From positions 124,001 to 188,000 of the forward strand of contig NZ_JAWQJT010000003.1 of the NCBI RefSeq assembly GCF_033441515.1: a stretch of 64,000 nucleotides of DNA, written 5' to 3'. The stretch is from Amycolatopsis solani. Its GTDB lineage: Bacteria; Actinomycetota; Actinomycetes; Mycobacteriales; Pseudonocardiaceae. A program made the translations under genes and the position numbers. Positions 34,810 through 42,921 of the stretch are shown here, piece by piece; within the stretch, counting starts at the first letter, position 1, and the number at the start of each line of letters is the position of its first letter. A model generated the notes under the pieces. That model made no database searches and was not told the DNA's origin. It worked only from the letters and a program-made list of their open reading frames with translations.

Positions 34810-35636
34810 GCGAAGACCTCCCGCCGCGCGGCGGCCCATTCCGCGTACGTCGTCCCGGGGCGGCCGAGCAGTTCCTCGACGACGCCGGTCGGCGCCTGCG
34901 GGTGCCGCAGCGTCTCCTCGAAGCCGTCGAGCAGCCAGTCGACGGCCGCTTCCGGGATGCCGAAGCCGACCCACTGCTCGCGCTGTTCGTCACGGGTCAG
35001 TTCGTGGAAGCGGATTTCCTTGCCCAGCACCGATCCCAGCGTCGCGACCTGCCCGCGCAGGCTGATCGCTTCCGGTCCACTGAGGACGTGCGTGGCTCCG
35101 ATGTGTCCGTCCGAAGTGCACACCCGGGCCGCCACGGCCGCGATGTCGCCCAGGTCGATCGGCGTCTGCGTGGCGTCGCCGTAAGCCATCCAGACCTCGC
35201 CCGCGCGGACCATGTCCGCCCAGTCGAGCGTGTTGTTCATGAACACCCCGGGCCGCAGGAAGGTCCAGGCGAAGCCCGCCTCCCGCACCGCGGCCTCGAC
35301 GGCGGCGTACTCGTTGCCACTGGAGCCCTCGTGGCCGTCCCCGACACTGCTGCCCGACAGCGCGACCACCCGCTCGACGCCGGCGTCGGCCGCGAGCTCG
35401 CAGAACCGCCGCACGGTCCGCGCCATCGGCGCCAGGTAGACCGCGTCGACCCCCTTGAGCGCCGCGGGCAGCGTCGAGGGCCTGGCCAGCGAACCCACCA
35501 CCACCTCGGCCTCCGGCGGCAGCTTCGCCCGCGCGGGGTCGACGGTCAGCGCGCGCACCGGCACCCCCGTGGCCAGCAGTTCGTCGACCACCAGGCGTCC
35601 CACGCTGCCGGTCGCGCCCGTCACCAAGATCGTCAT
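34806..35636 (-). CDS. NmrA-like NAD(P)H-binding protein
   Basis: This 276-aa atypical short-chain dehydrogenase has the N-terminal glycine motif TILVTGATGSVGRLVV. The downstream family pattern is FLRPGVFMNNTLDWADMV. The catalytic Tyr-Lys pair of true SDRs is not obvious, so a redox-sensing or quinone-oxidoreductase-like role (NmrA/QorB type) is likely. The region just before ATG 35636 carries a 38-bp perfect palindrome, a probable operator. Confidence 0.9.
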   Translation of the reverse strand: MTILVTGATGSVGRLVVDELLATGVPVRALTVDPARAKLPPEAEVVVGSLARPSTLPAALKGVDAVYLAPMARTVRRFCELAADAGVERVVALSGSSVGDGHEGSSGNEYAAVEAAVREAGFAWTFLRPGVFMNNTLDWADMVRAGEVWMAYGDATQTPIDLGDIAAVAARVCTSDGHIGATHVLSGPEAISLRGQVATLGSVLGKEIRFHELTRDEQREQWVGFGIPEAAVDWLLDGFEETLRHPQAPTGVVEELLGRPGTTYAEWAAARREVFA

Positions 35637-35646
35637 CGCACTCCCC

Positions 35647-35684
35647 TTCTCGTATGCCGTACGATATCGTACGGCATACGAGAA
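35647..35684. promoter_or_regulatory. 38-bp perfect palindrome upstream of the NmrA-type gene
   Basis: The sequence is self-complementary around position 35665/35666, with half-site ATCGTACGGCATACGAGAA. It is 10 bases from the NmrA-type start and 9 from the end of the FG-GAP gene. It could be a TetR-type operator, a terminator, or both. No TetR gene is adjacent. Confidence 0.7.
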
Positions 35685-35693
35685 AGGAACGGG

Positions 35694-36347
35694 TCAGGCG
35701 CAGCCGGCCGCGTCCACCGCGAGCAGCGGGTCGTTCGCGGGCCGCGCGGTGATCGGCGCCGACTCCTGGACGCTCAACGCCCCGTCGCGCAGGGTGTAGG
35801 TGGTGCGGGTACCCGAGTAGGTGAACCGCTCGGCCGGGCGGCTGACGTCGTCGTTCTCACTGGCCACCACGACGAACGCGCGGCCACCCTCGAACGGCGT
35901 GCACGTGTAGCCCAGGTGGGCGGCGACGCCACCGCCTTCGGCGAGCGAGAACGGCTGGTCGTCCGGGCCGACCACCGGGCTGAGATTGCGGCCGTCGAAG
36001 TGCAGCGCGGAGAAGAACGTGGTGTTGGCGCCGACCGACCGGGTGACGATCAGCTCGGCGCGGCCGTCGCCGTTGAGGTCGGCCACCCGCGGGGCTTCGA
36101 GGCCGAACTGGCTGTCCGACGGCAGGTGGATCGAGGTGTAGGCGCCGTCCACCGTGGCCGAGATCAGCTGGTCGTCCCCCACCTGCTGCGCGGTCACGGT
36201 CTCCAGCTCCCCATCGCCGTTCAGGTCGGCGACAGTGGTGACCGGGCCGGCGGCGGGCGCGGCCAGCGCCGGCCCGACGGCGACGAGGCTCAGCGCGGCG
36301 GCGACGCCGGTCACGGTGGCGGTGCGGACGATTCCGGTGCGGTTCAT
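35694..36347 (-). CDS. secreted FG-GAP/VCBS repeat protein
   Basis: This 217-aa protein has a signal peptide (residues 1-29, ending ALAA). Two DLNGDG calcium-binding repeats (VADLNGDGELETV and VADLNGDGRAELIV) are typical of FG-GAP/VCBS beta-propeller blades. Too few blades are present for a full propeller. There are two cysteines, one near the middle and one penultimate. No enzymatic domain is seen. It is divergent from the LPMO gene. Confidence 0.85.
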   Translation of the reverse strand: MNRTGIVRTATVTGVAAALSLVAVGPALAAPAAGPVTTVADLNGDGELETVTAQQVGDDQLISATVDGAYTSIHLPSDSQFGLEAPRVADLNGDGRAELIVTRSVGANTTFFSALHFDGRNLSPVVGPDDQPFSLAEGGGVAAHLGYTCTPFEGGRAFVVVASENDDVSRPAERFTYSGTRTTYTLRDGALSVQESAPITARPANDPLLAVDAAGCA

Positions 36348-36362
36348 GAGATCTCTCCTCCC

Positions 36363-36387
36363 CTTCCGGTGATCTTTTCACCGGAAG
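36363..36387. repeat. 10-bp-stem hairpin before the FG-GAP gene
   Basis: CTTCCGGTGA (36363-36372) pairs exactly with TCACCGGAAG (36378-36387) across five bases. It lies 15 bases before the start of the minus-strand FG-GAP gene, in its leader or operator region. Confidence 0.65.
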
Positions 36388-36502
36388 TGCTCTCACGAAG
36401 AAAGACGGCCACGAGTGGATCAAGTGCACTCGGGGTGTGATGCGCCACACAAACGCAACCCGGCCCGTGCGGAACAGTCCAACAACCCGGCAACTCTGTT
36501 GG

Positions 36503-36531
36503 TTGAACTTTGCCCGATTCGCCGCTAAGCT
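36503..36531 (+). promoter_or_regulatory. promoter of the LPMO gene
   Basis: TTGAAC (36503-36508), a 17-base spacer and TAAGCT (36526-36531) make a good vegetative-type promoter. It ends 11 bases before the CebR-type operator. Confidence 0.6.
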
Positions 36532-36542
36532 CCGTTCCGCAC

Positions 36543-36556
36543 TGGGAGCGCTCCCA
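36543..36556 (+). promoter_or_regulatory. CebR operator
   Basis: The perfect palindrome TGGGAGCGCTCCCA is identical to the CebR-binding site known from Streptomyces cellulose-utilisation genes, where cello-oligosaccharides relieve repression. It lies just past the predicted transcription start, 45 bases before the LPMO start codon. Confidence 0.9.
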
Positions 36557-36601
36557 CATGGATCAGCACCACCACTCATCGTCGAGAATGGAGGCCCATC
36601 C

Positions 36602-37264
36602 ATGCGCAAGTGCAGCAGCTCCAGGTCCGTCACCCGACGGCGGAGCGTCCTCGCGCTGATCATCGCCACGCTGGCCGGACTGTTCGTCGGGGTCCCGGCA
36701 GCGTCGGCGCACGGCACCATCGTCAGCCCCGCCACCCGCGCCTACCAGTGCTGGACGGATTGGGGCAGCCAGCACACGAACCCGGCCATGCAGCAGCAGG
36801 ATCCCATGTGCTGGCAGGCTTTCCAGGCCAACGCCGACACGATGTGGAACTGGATGAGCGCGCTGCGGGACGGGCTCGGCGGCAACTTCCAGGGCTCGAC
36901 CCCCGACGGTCAGCTCTGCAGCAACGCCCTGTCCCGCAACAACTCCCTCAACACCCCCGGCGCGTGGAAGGCGACGAGCCTGGGCAGCAGCTTCTCGATG
37001 CACCTGTACGACCAGGCCAGCCACGGCGCCGACTACTTCCGCGTCTACATCAGCAAGAACGGGTTCGACCCCACCACCCAGCGCCTCGGCTGGGGCAACC
37101 TCGACTTCATCACCCAGACCGGCAAGTACGCCCCGGCCAAGGACATCACGTTCAACGTCCAGACGCCGGGATCGTACCGGGGTCGCCACGTCGTCTTCAC
37201 CATCTGGCAGGCCTCGCACCTCGACCAGACGTACATGTGGTGCAGTGACGTGAACTTCGGCTAG
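36602..37264 (+). CDS. AA10 lytic polysaccharide monooxygenase
   Basis: This 220-aa secreted copper enzyme oxidatively cleaves cellulose or chitin. The signal peptide (residues 1-36) ends so that mature residue 1 is His (ASA|HGTIVSP). The second copper ligand is H141 in QASHGADYF, which gives the histidine brace. It has no carbohydrate-binding module: about 184 residues remain after cleavage, a single AA10 domain. ATG 36602 has GGAGG seven bases upstream. The CebR-type operator indicates cellulose as the more likely substrate class. Confidence 0.95.
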   Translation: MRKCSSSRSVTRRRSVLALIIATLAGLFVGVPAASAHGTIVSPATRAYQCWTDWGSQHTNPAMQQQDPMCWQAFQANADTMWNWMSALRDGLGGNFQGSTPDGQLCSNALSRNNSLNTPGAWKATSLGSSFSMHLYDQASHGADYFRVYISKNGFDPTTQRLGWGNLDFITQTGKYAPAKDITFNVQTPGSYRGRHVVFTIWQASHLDQTYMWCSDVNFG

Positions 37265-38730
37265 CCGAGCGCGGCGAGGTAGGCCGCCACCGCCTCGCCG
37301 TCACCCGCGTCGGAGATCAGGCCGACGTAGCCGTCGGGGCGGATCAGCACGAGCGTGCGCTCGGTCGCACCGTAGGCGGCGGCCAACTGACCGGCGGTGT
37401 CGGCGATTTCGCCGGCACCGCCCGGTCGCGCCACGACGCGGAACGTCCGCGGGCCGGCGGGCACGGCCGCGGTTCCGAAGTCCAGCACCGTGAAGCGGCC
37501 GCCGCGGGTCAGGTCGAACAGCCGGCGGTCACCGTCCACTGTCGACAGACCGGCCGCGTCTGGGGCCCGGTCACCGGCGCGCAGCCCGGCCGTTTCGCCG
37601 CGGTCGTCGCGGGCCAGCACCGAGCCGCGGTAGGTGACGGCCAGCTGCGCCGTCCGGGCGTCCCGGCGGATCGGGATGCTCTTCCGCTCAGCCGCCTCCG
37701 CGAGGCGGGCGTCCGAAAGCGCGAGCACGTCCGCGGCGACCGGCCGGCGTTCGGCCTCGTAGCTGTCGAGCAGCACCGGCGAGGCGCCCATCGCGAGCTT
37801 CCAGCCGAGATTGTGCGCGTCATGGATGCCGGTGTTCATGCCCTGCCCGCCGGCGGGCGAGTGGATGTGCGCGGCGTCGCCGGCGAGGAACACGCGGCCT
37901 TCGCGGTAGCGGGCGGCGAGCCGGACGTTGGCGCGCCACAGCGACGACCACTCCGGCTCGTGGACGCGGACGTCGGTGCGGCCGCTCCGCCGTTCGAGGA
38001 CCGCCTGCAGGTTCGCGAGGCCGAGCCCGGGATCCTGGCCGGGCGCGAGGCTCGCTTGGTACTGGAAGAGGTCGGTCGACGGCAGCGGGCAGAGGGTGAC
38101 GAGTCCTTCGGCGTGCCCCCACATGTGCCAGGCGTCGCGGTCGAGGCCGTCGACGCGGACGTCGGCGACGAGCATCCGCACCTCCTCGCGGGTCTCGCCC
38201 TCGAACGGGATCCCGGCCCGCTTGCGGACGACGCTGTGGCCGCCGTCGCACCCGGCCAGCCATCGCGCGGTGACCGTCTCGGTCCCGCCATCCTTGACGA
38301 GCACCGCCGTTACGCCATCGGCCGACTGCTCGAACGTCTCGAGCGCGGTGCCGAACTCGACCTCGCCGCCGAGTTCCCCCAGGCGCAGCCGTAGTGCTTC
38401 CTCGACCCGCCATTCGGGCGTGATCAGGCCGGCCGGGTACGGGATGCCGGGATGCTCCGGCAGTGGCCCGGCACCGCTCAGCGTCACGTCGCCGCCGGGC
38501 GCGGTCGACCGGATCGGCATGGCCAGGCGGCCGTGGGCGAGCACGCGGTCGACGACCCCGAGGTCGTCGAACACCTCGAGCGTGCGCGGCTGAACTCCCT
38601 TGCCGCGCGAGCCCGGCCGCGGACCCGGGGCGGCCTCGACCAGGCGGAACGGGACGCCGCCACGAGCGAGTTCGCAGGCCAGCGTGAGCCCGGTCGGGCC
38701 GGACCCGGCGATCAGCACTTCGGTCGGCAT
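37261..38730 (-). CDS. FAD-dependent aromatic monooxygenase (PheA/TfdB family)
   Basis: This 489-aa class A flavin monooxygenase has the N-terminal GxGxxG motif (VLIAGSGPTGLTLACEL), the DG motif (GCDGGHSVVRKRAG) and the GD motif (FLAGDAAHIHSPAGGQGMN). A thioredoxin-like C-terminal domain of about 90 residues is present. Related enzymes hydroxylate phenols, anthracyclines or rifampicin. A stress or drug-inactivation role is plausible because it is divergent from a TetR gene with shared operators. The substrate is not known. Confidence 0.9.
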   Translation of the reverse strand: MPTEVLIAGSGPTGLTLACELARGGVPFRLVEAAPGPRPGSRGKGVQPRTLEVFDDLGVVDRVLAHGRLAMPIRSTAPGGDVTLSGAGPLPEHPGIPYPAGLITPEWRVEEALRLRLGELGGEVEFGTALETFEQSADGVTAVLVKDGGTETVTARWLAGCDGGHSVVRKRAGIPFEGETREEVRMLVADVRVDGLDRDAWHMWGHAEGLVTLCPLPSTDLFQYQASLAPGQDPGLGLANLQAVLERRSGRTDVRVHEPEWSSLWRANVRLAARYREGRVFLAGDAAHIHSPAGGQGMNTGIHDAHNLGWKLAMGASPVLLDSYEAERRPVAADVLALSDARLAEAAERKSIPIRRDARTAQLAVTYRGSVLARDDRGETAGLRAGDRAPDAAGLSTVDGDRRLFDLTRGGRFTVLDFGTAAVPAGPRTFRVVARPGGAGEIADTAGQLAAAYGATERTLVLIRPDGYVGLISDAGDGEAVAAYLAALG

Positions 38731-38742
38731 GTCCTACCCCCG

Positions 38743-38764
38743 TAAGAAAGTCTTCCCTTTCTTA
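38743..38764. promoter_or_regulatory. TetR operator 1
   Basis: The dyad AAGAAAG-N6-CTTTCTT lies 13 bases before the monooxygenase start. It matches operator 2 on the other side of the intergenic region. Confidence 0.75.
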
Positions 38765-38783
38765 GGAGCGTACCCGAGTTGTC

Positions 38784-38803
38784 AAGAAAGGAAAGACTTT
38801 CTA
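38784..38803. promoter_or_regulatory. TetR operator 2
   Basis: The dyad AAGAAAG-N6-CTTTCTA lies 11 bases before the TetR start. The six-base centre is gaaaga here and tcttcc in operator 1, so the two sites are in opposite orientation. Confidence 0.75.
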
Positions 38804-38813
38804 TTGTGGGCGC

Positions 38814-39416
38814 GTGCCCGCCGAACCCGCCCGCCGTCGCCGGCACGGCAAGCAGCTCGAAGCCGAACTCCTCGCGGCGGCCTGGGACGAGCTGGTCGAG
38901 ACCGGGTACGCGCGCCTGACGATGGAGTCGATCGCCGTCCGCGCGCGGACCAGTGAGGCCGTGCTCTACCGCCGCTGGGCCCACAAGGACGAGGTCGTCA
39001 TGGCCGCGCTCGAGCACTACCGGGCCACCCACCGGGCGTCGCTCCCCGACACCGGCACCCTGCGCGGCGACCTGCTCGCCGAGCTGGCGGCGGTGAGCGA
39101 AACCCGCGCCACGTTCTTCGCCATCGCCGCGGCCACCGCGTTCTCGGGCCTGCTGGCCGGCACCGGCCTGACCCCGGCGCAGGTCCGCACGCGAGTGCTG
39201 GGCGAGGCGGCACGCCCGCGCGAGCGGCCCCTCTACCGGCGCGCCCACGACCGCGGCGAGCTCGACCTGGAGCGCGTGTCCACCACGCTGCTCGAGATGC
39301 CGTTCGACCTGGTGCGGCACGACCTGCTGATGGAGCTGAAGACACCATCGCCCGCCCGCATCCGGGCGATCGTCGACGAGCTGTTCCTGCCGCTGCTCGA
39401 CCGGGCTAGAGGGTGA
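38814..39416 (+). CDS. TetR-family regulator
   Basis: This 200-aa repressor has an N-terminal helix-turn-helix (ARLTMESIAVRARTSEAVLYRRWAHKDEVV, read as adjacent pieces) and a helical ligand-binding domain with TetR_C-type features. It is divergent from the FAD monooxygenase. Two AAGAAAG dyads between them suggest it controls both genes. GTG 38814 lies very close to operator 2, which would give tight autorepression. The ligand is unknown. Confidence 0.9.
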   Translation: MPAEPARRRRHGKQLEAELLAAAWDELVETGYARLTMESIAVRARTSEAVLYRRWAHKDEVVMAALEHYRATHRASLPDTGTLRGDLLAELAAVSETRATFFAIAAATAFSGLLAGTGLTPAQVRTRVLGEAARPRERPLYRRAHDRGELDLERVSTTLLEMPFDLVRHDLLMELKTPSPARIRAIVDELFLPLLDRARG

Positions 39417-39431
39417 ACCCGAACCGCGCGA

Positions 39432-42400
39432 TCACCGGCCCCAGCGCCGGTAGGTGCCGAGGTCGTCGAGCATGTCCGGCCGTCGGCTCGCTTCGAGGCC
39501 GCGGTGCAGGCGGGCCCACTCCGCGAAGTCGTGCGGCAGTTCGCCGGGTTCGGTCTCGTTCGTACCCGGGGCCACCTGCGCGAGGAAGCCGGCCCAGCTG
39601 TCCCCATCCGCGTCCTGGAGGGCGACGAGCAACCGGTCCGCCAGGCCCGGGTGGCCGGCGACCGCCGCGAGCAGGGTCAGCACGGCCTGGAACTCACCCG
39701 GCCGCCCGTCCCCGCCGAGGAAGCGCGACCGCGACCCGACGTGCCGGGTCGCCCGGATCAGGCGATAGGTGTTCATCAGCCGCTTCGCCGCCCGCGGACT
39801 CGTGACCAAGGCGCCCAGCTGCTGGGCGAACTCGACTTCGGGCTCGGTGAGGCCGAGGCGCTCCCCCGGGACGGCGGCGGCCGCGGAGCCGGGCTCGACG
39901 TCCAGCCGGGCCCGCGCCGGCGTGCGCTCTTCGCGGGTGGTGACGACGGGCCGGCCGGCGTCGATCGTGTCCCGTGGGTCCGCCGGCACGGGCGGCAGAG
40001 GGAGGTCAGCGACGCTCCCGATCAGCCGGGCGTAGGCCGCCGGTTCCATTTCCGGCAGGGTGAACGGGATCTGGAAGATCTTCTCCAGGTATTCGACCGG
40101 CATCCCGCGCAGGTAGGCGTCCGCCCGGGGATCGCCGCCGGCCGCGAGATCGCGGTACTGGTGCCACAGACTGCTGCTCAGCCAACGCGGGTCCACGCCG
40201 ACGACGACCACGAACAGCTCCAGCGCGAGCAGCAGGTGGACGGCCTCCAGCACTTCGAGGACCTTGGCCGGCGGGCACCGGTCGAGGTCGTCGATGTAGA
40301 GCACGACCCTCGAGACGGGCTTGACGCCGGCGTCGCGGCTCCGGCTTTGGCTGCGCAGGAGCGCGTCCAGGAACCGGAAGTCGCGGTGCAGCGTGCCGAC
40401 CACGCCTTGGTGCTTCTGGTACCCCGACGCGCGGTCGTTCAAGAACTCGTACAGCTTCCGCCCGACCGAGAGCGCCTCGGCGGCGGCGCGGGTCGTCGCG
40501 ATCTTCTCGTCGAGCGCGGTGATCGCCTGGGTGGTCTCGGCGATCGCGTGTTCAGCGTCGGCGAGCTTGAGGTCGAGGACGCGTTCCTCGCGGCTTCGCT
40601 TGCTCCGCAAGGATTCCCGTGTTTCGTTGGTGATGCGGATGGCGTCCTGGACGTGCCCGAGCGCGGTGTTGACCCGCTGCGCGGCCGGCCGGATCAACTG
40701 GGTGAAGCCGACGATCGAGGCGACGGTCCCGCCCAGGGAGTAGAGCCACTCCACTCCCCCGCGCCCGGCGAGCGCGATGGTGAGCACGGCCAGCACGGCG
40801 AACGCGGCGGCGAGCGTCCCGAACCAGGATTTGTGGCGGACGCCGCGCCAGACGGCCGGCAGGTAGCCGGCTGTCGTGCGGAGGTCTTTGCCCAGGCCGG
40901 TGAGCTCGTCGATGGCCGGTTCGAAGCCCAGCTCTTTCGAGATGTCCTTCAGTTTCCCTTGGATTTCGGTGTTTTTCGCGAGTTCTTTGGCAACTTCGGT
41001 GAGCGGTACTTTCTCGATCTCCTCCCGGCGCTTTTCTTCCGCGCGGCTCCGTTTGGTGACGAGCTGCCCGCGCTCGTGTTCCAGCTGGATCCGCTCGGCG
41101 TCCAATGTGGACTTTGCGTCGCGGTAGGTTTCGAGCTCGGACAGCAGCGCCTCACGCTCGGCGCGGTTTTTGTCGCCGTGACTGCGGTGCCAGCGCTCCC
41201 GTTCGCGGAGATCGACGGGCTCGGGGTCGGCCAGGCGTTCGAAGATCTCGATCGCGAGGCTCGCCCAGAGGCTCGTGTCCGCGTAGTGCCAGGCGTTGAA
41301 GCGGATCTGGGTGATGGTGAATCCGTCGTCGTCGCTGGGGACGCGTCCGTCGATCCGCTCGCGCATCTTCTCCATGAAGAAGCTTTTGCCGGTGCCCCAC
41401 TTGCCGAAGAGGCCGATGGAGAGGGGTGGTTTGACGTGGGGGTCGGTGATGACCTCGCAGACGGCGTTCACGTAGCCCTGGACGTCGAGCTGGTCGGCGC
41501 CGGCGGTGCCGTCGTTGTGGTAGCCGTGGGCGAAGCGGACGCCGTTCAGGACCGGCCAGAGGGGTGAGCCGGATGGGGCTACGGCCTCGTCGATCTCGGT
41601 GATCAGCGCGGTCCAGGCGCCTTCGCGTTGGAACGCCGCCAGTATTTCGGGGTCGGCGAGGCACAGCCCGAGCAGGAACAGGCGCGTGTCGAGCACCAGG
41701 TGGCGGGTCGTCGCGACGACGTCCGCGTCGAACAGGTCTGCGACGAGCTCGTACCAGTCACTCCAGGGCCGGTGCCGCCGAGTACTACTCATCCGCTCCA
41801 TCGCACCCAGCCGGCCGGCGGCGTACTCCGGGTGCCGCCCGGCGATCACCACGACAATGTGGGACGCGGACGGCTCGGCCGAGGAAAAGCCGTCCGCCAC
41901 GACCCGCATGCTGCGTGACAGGGGGATCTCCCGCCTGCCCGTCTCGGAGACCAGGAGGTTGAGGTTGTCCAGAGCAAGCTGCTCGGAGACACCCAATCCC
42001 ATCAGCAGCCGGGGCAGCTGCCCGAAGGCCGTAGCACGTACTGAGCGCATGATCGCTATCGCGATGTCGACGAGGTCGACGGTCGACCGTGGCCCGGACC
42101 GCGATGTCAGGTGAGCCCTCAAGGCCGAGGCGAACTCGTCGTGCGCGGGCTCTTCGCCCTCCGGACGAGGCGAGAGTCCATCGAGCCCGATAAACGAGCC
42201 GAGTTCGTCCACGTTTCCCTTGCTTGCGCGCAAGGCCTGCCGGATCCCGGTGTCGATCAGCATGAGCGTCCAGAGCGCAGTCGATCGGGTGATCCTCGAG
42301 GTATCGGTTTCGTCCGCAGCCAGGCGGAGCCGCTGCGCCGACGACGCCAGCGAAGTGAACTCAGCGATCCGCGGGCTCGGCGTGCGGCCCGACTCCTCGA

Positions 42401-42434
42401 TGAGCTTGCCGACGGTGAGCGGGATGTCGTTCAC
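39432..42434 (-). CDS. KAP-family P-loop NTPase with N-terminal extension
   Basis: This 1000-aa KAP NTPase has Walker A FGKWGTGKS at 343-351 and Walker B VVLYIDDLDRCPP near 710-722. Two membrane segments (about 540-558 and 563-582) are inserted within the NTPase domain, as is characteristic of KAP proteins, with charged coiled coils on both sides (410-500 and 600-660). Residues 1-320 form an all-alpha region I cannot assign. KAP NTPases include the phage-exclusion protein PifA, and bacterial members often sit in defence or conflict loci. The gene follows an HxlR gene by 16 bases on the same strand. No toxin, nuclease or reverse transcriptase is adjacent. Confidence 0.9.
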   Translation of the reverse strand: MNDIPLTVGKLIEESGRTPSPRIAEFTSLASSAQRLRLAADETDTSRITRSTALWTLMLIDTGIRQALRASKGNVDELGSFIGLDGLSPRPEGEEPAHDEFASALRAHLTSRSGPRSTVDLVDIAIAIMRSVRATAFGQLPRLLMGLGVSEQLALDNLNLLVSETGRREIPLSRSMRVVADGFSSAEPSASHIVVVIAGRHPEYAAGRLGAMERMSSTRRHRPWSDWYELVADLFDADVVATTRHLVLDTRLFLLGLCLADPEILAAFQREGAWTALITEIDEAVAPSGSPLWPVLNGVRFAHGYHNDGTAGADQLDVQGYVNAVCEVITDPHVKPPLSIGLFGKWGTGKSFFMEKMRERIDGRVPSDDDGFTITQIRFNAWHYADTSLWASLAIEIFERLADPEPVDLRERERWHRSHGDKNRAEREALLSELETYRDAKSTLDAERIQLEHERGQLVTKRSRAEEKRREEIEKVPLTEVAKELAKNTEIQGKLKDISKELGFEPAIDELTGLGKDLRTTAGYLPAVWRGVRHKSWFGTLAAAFAVLAVLTIALAGRGGVEWLYSLGGTVASIVGFTQLIRPAAQRVNTALGHVQDAIRITNETRESLRSKRSREERVLDLKLADAEHAIAETTQAITALDEKIATTRAAAEALSVGRKLYEFLNDRASGYQKHQGVVGTLHRDFRFLDALLRSQSRSRDAGVKPVSRVVLYIDDLDRCPPAKVLEVLEAVHLLLALELFVVVVGVDPRWLSSSLWHQYRDLAAGGDPRADAYLRGMPVEYLEKIFQIPFTLPEMEPAAYARLIGSVADLPLPPVPADPRDTIDAGRPVVTTREERTPARARLDVEPGSAAAAVPGERLGLTEPEVEFAQQLGALVTSPRAAKRLMNTYRLIRATRHVGSRSRFLGGDGRPGEFQAVLTLLAAVAGHPGLADRLLVALQDADGDSWAGFLAQVAPGTNETEPGELPHDFAEWARLHRGLEASRRPDMLDDLGTYRRWGR

Positions 42435-42450
42435 CCTCGGTGAGTCGCCG

Positions 42451-42822
42451 TCAGTCGGCTGATCGTTTCAGCGCCCGGTCGATCGCCGGCATGTTCTCCT
42501 CCGCCCACGTCCGCAGGGCGGATAGGGGGACCTCCAGGGACTCGCCCAGCTCGGTGAGGCGGTAGTGCACCTTCGGTGGGACCGTCGGCTCCACTCGCCG
42601 CGCCACCAAGCCGTCGCGGGTGAGGCTCTGCAACGTCGTCGACAGCATCTTCTGGGAGACGCCCGGCATGCGGCGTTGCAGGTCCGCGAAGCGCACCTCT
42701 CCCGGGGCGGCTTCGGCCAGGACCTTCACCGCCATGGACGTCCACTTCGTGCCAATGCGGTCGAGGAGCTTGCGGGTCGGGCAGGCGGGGTCGAAGAGGT
42801 CGCCGCGCGGGGAGGGGGTCAC
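42451..42822 (-). CDS. HxlR-family regulator
   Basis: This 123-aa winged-helix protein has the family opening CPTRKLLDRIGTKWTSMAV and the HTH LQRRMPGVSQKMLSTTLQSL. The conserved N-terminal cysteine (C14) is present, as in redox- or electrophile-sensing HxlR members. The start is GTG 42822. It is divergent from an alpha/beta hydrolase and separated from the KAP NTPase by 16 bases, so it may be co-transcribed with it. Confidence 0.9.
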   Translation of the reverse strand: MTPSPRGDLFDPACPTRKLLDRIGTKWTSMAVKVLAEAAPGEVRFADLQRRMPGVSQKMLSTTLQSLTRDGLVARRVEPTVPPKVHYRLTELGESLEVPLSALRTWAEENMPAIDRALKRSAD

Positions 42823-42871
42823 CTGGAGCTCACCACCTGTCGGGGAAGTGCCGTCTTGGCCGGACTGGGCC

Positions 42872-42906
42872 GGTTACTTACGCTCAGCCGGTAACCAATG
42901 GTAACC
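42872..42906. promoter_or_regulatory. GGTTAC/GTAACC operator between HxlR and hydrolase
   Basis: GGTTAC (42872-42877) faces GTAACC (42891-42896), and GTAACC repeats at 42901-42906. HxlR-type proteins bind dyads of this kind. The last copy is close to the hydrolase ribosome-binding site. Confidence 0.6.
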
Positions 42907-42921
42907 ACTGAGGAGGGTAAC

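Noticed and set aside
39504..41567. 687-aa plus-strand reading frame
   Set aside because: Antisense to the KAP NTPase, with Asp/Val/Gly-rich shadow composition.
39432..42434. complete anti-phage island around the KAP gene
   Set aside because: Only the NTPase fits; neighbours are ordinary regulators, a monooxygenase and a hydrolase, so calling an island would be over-reading.
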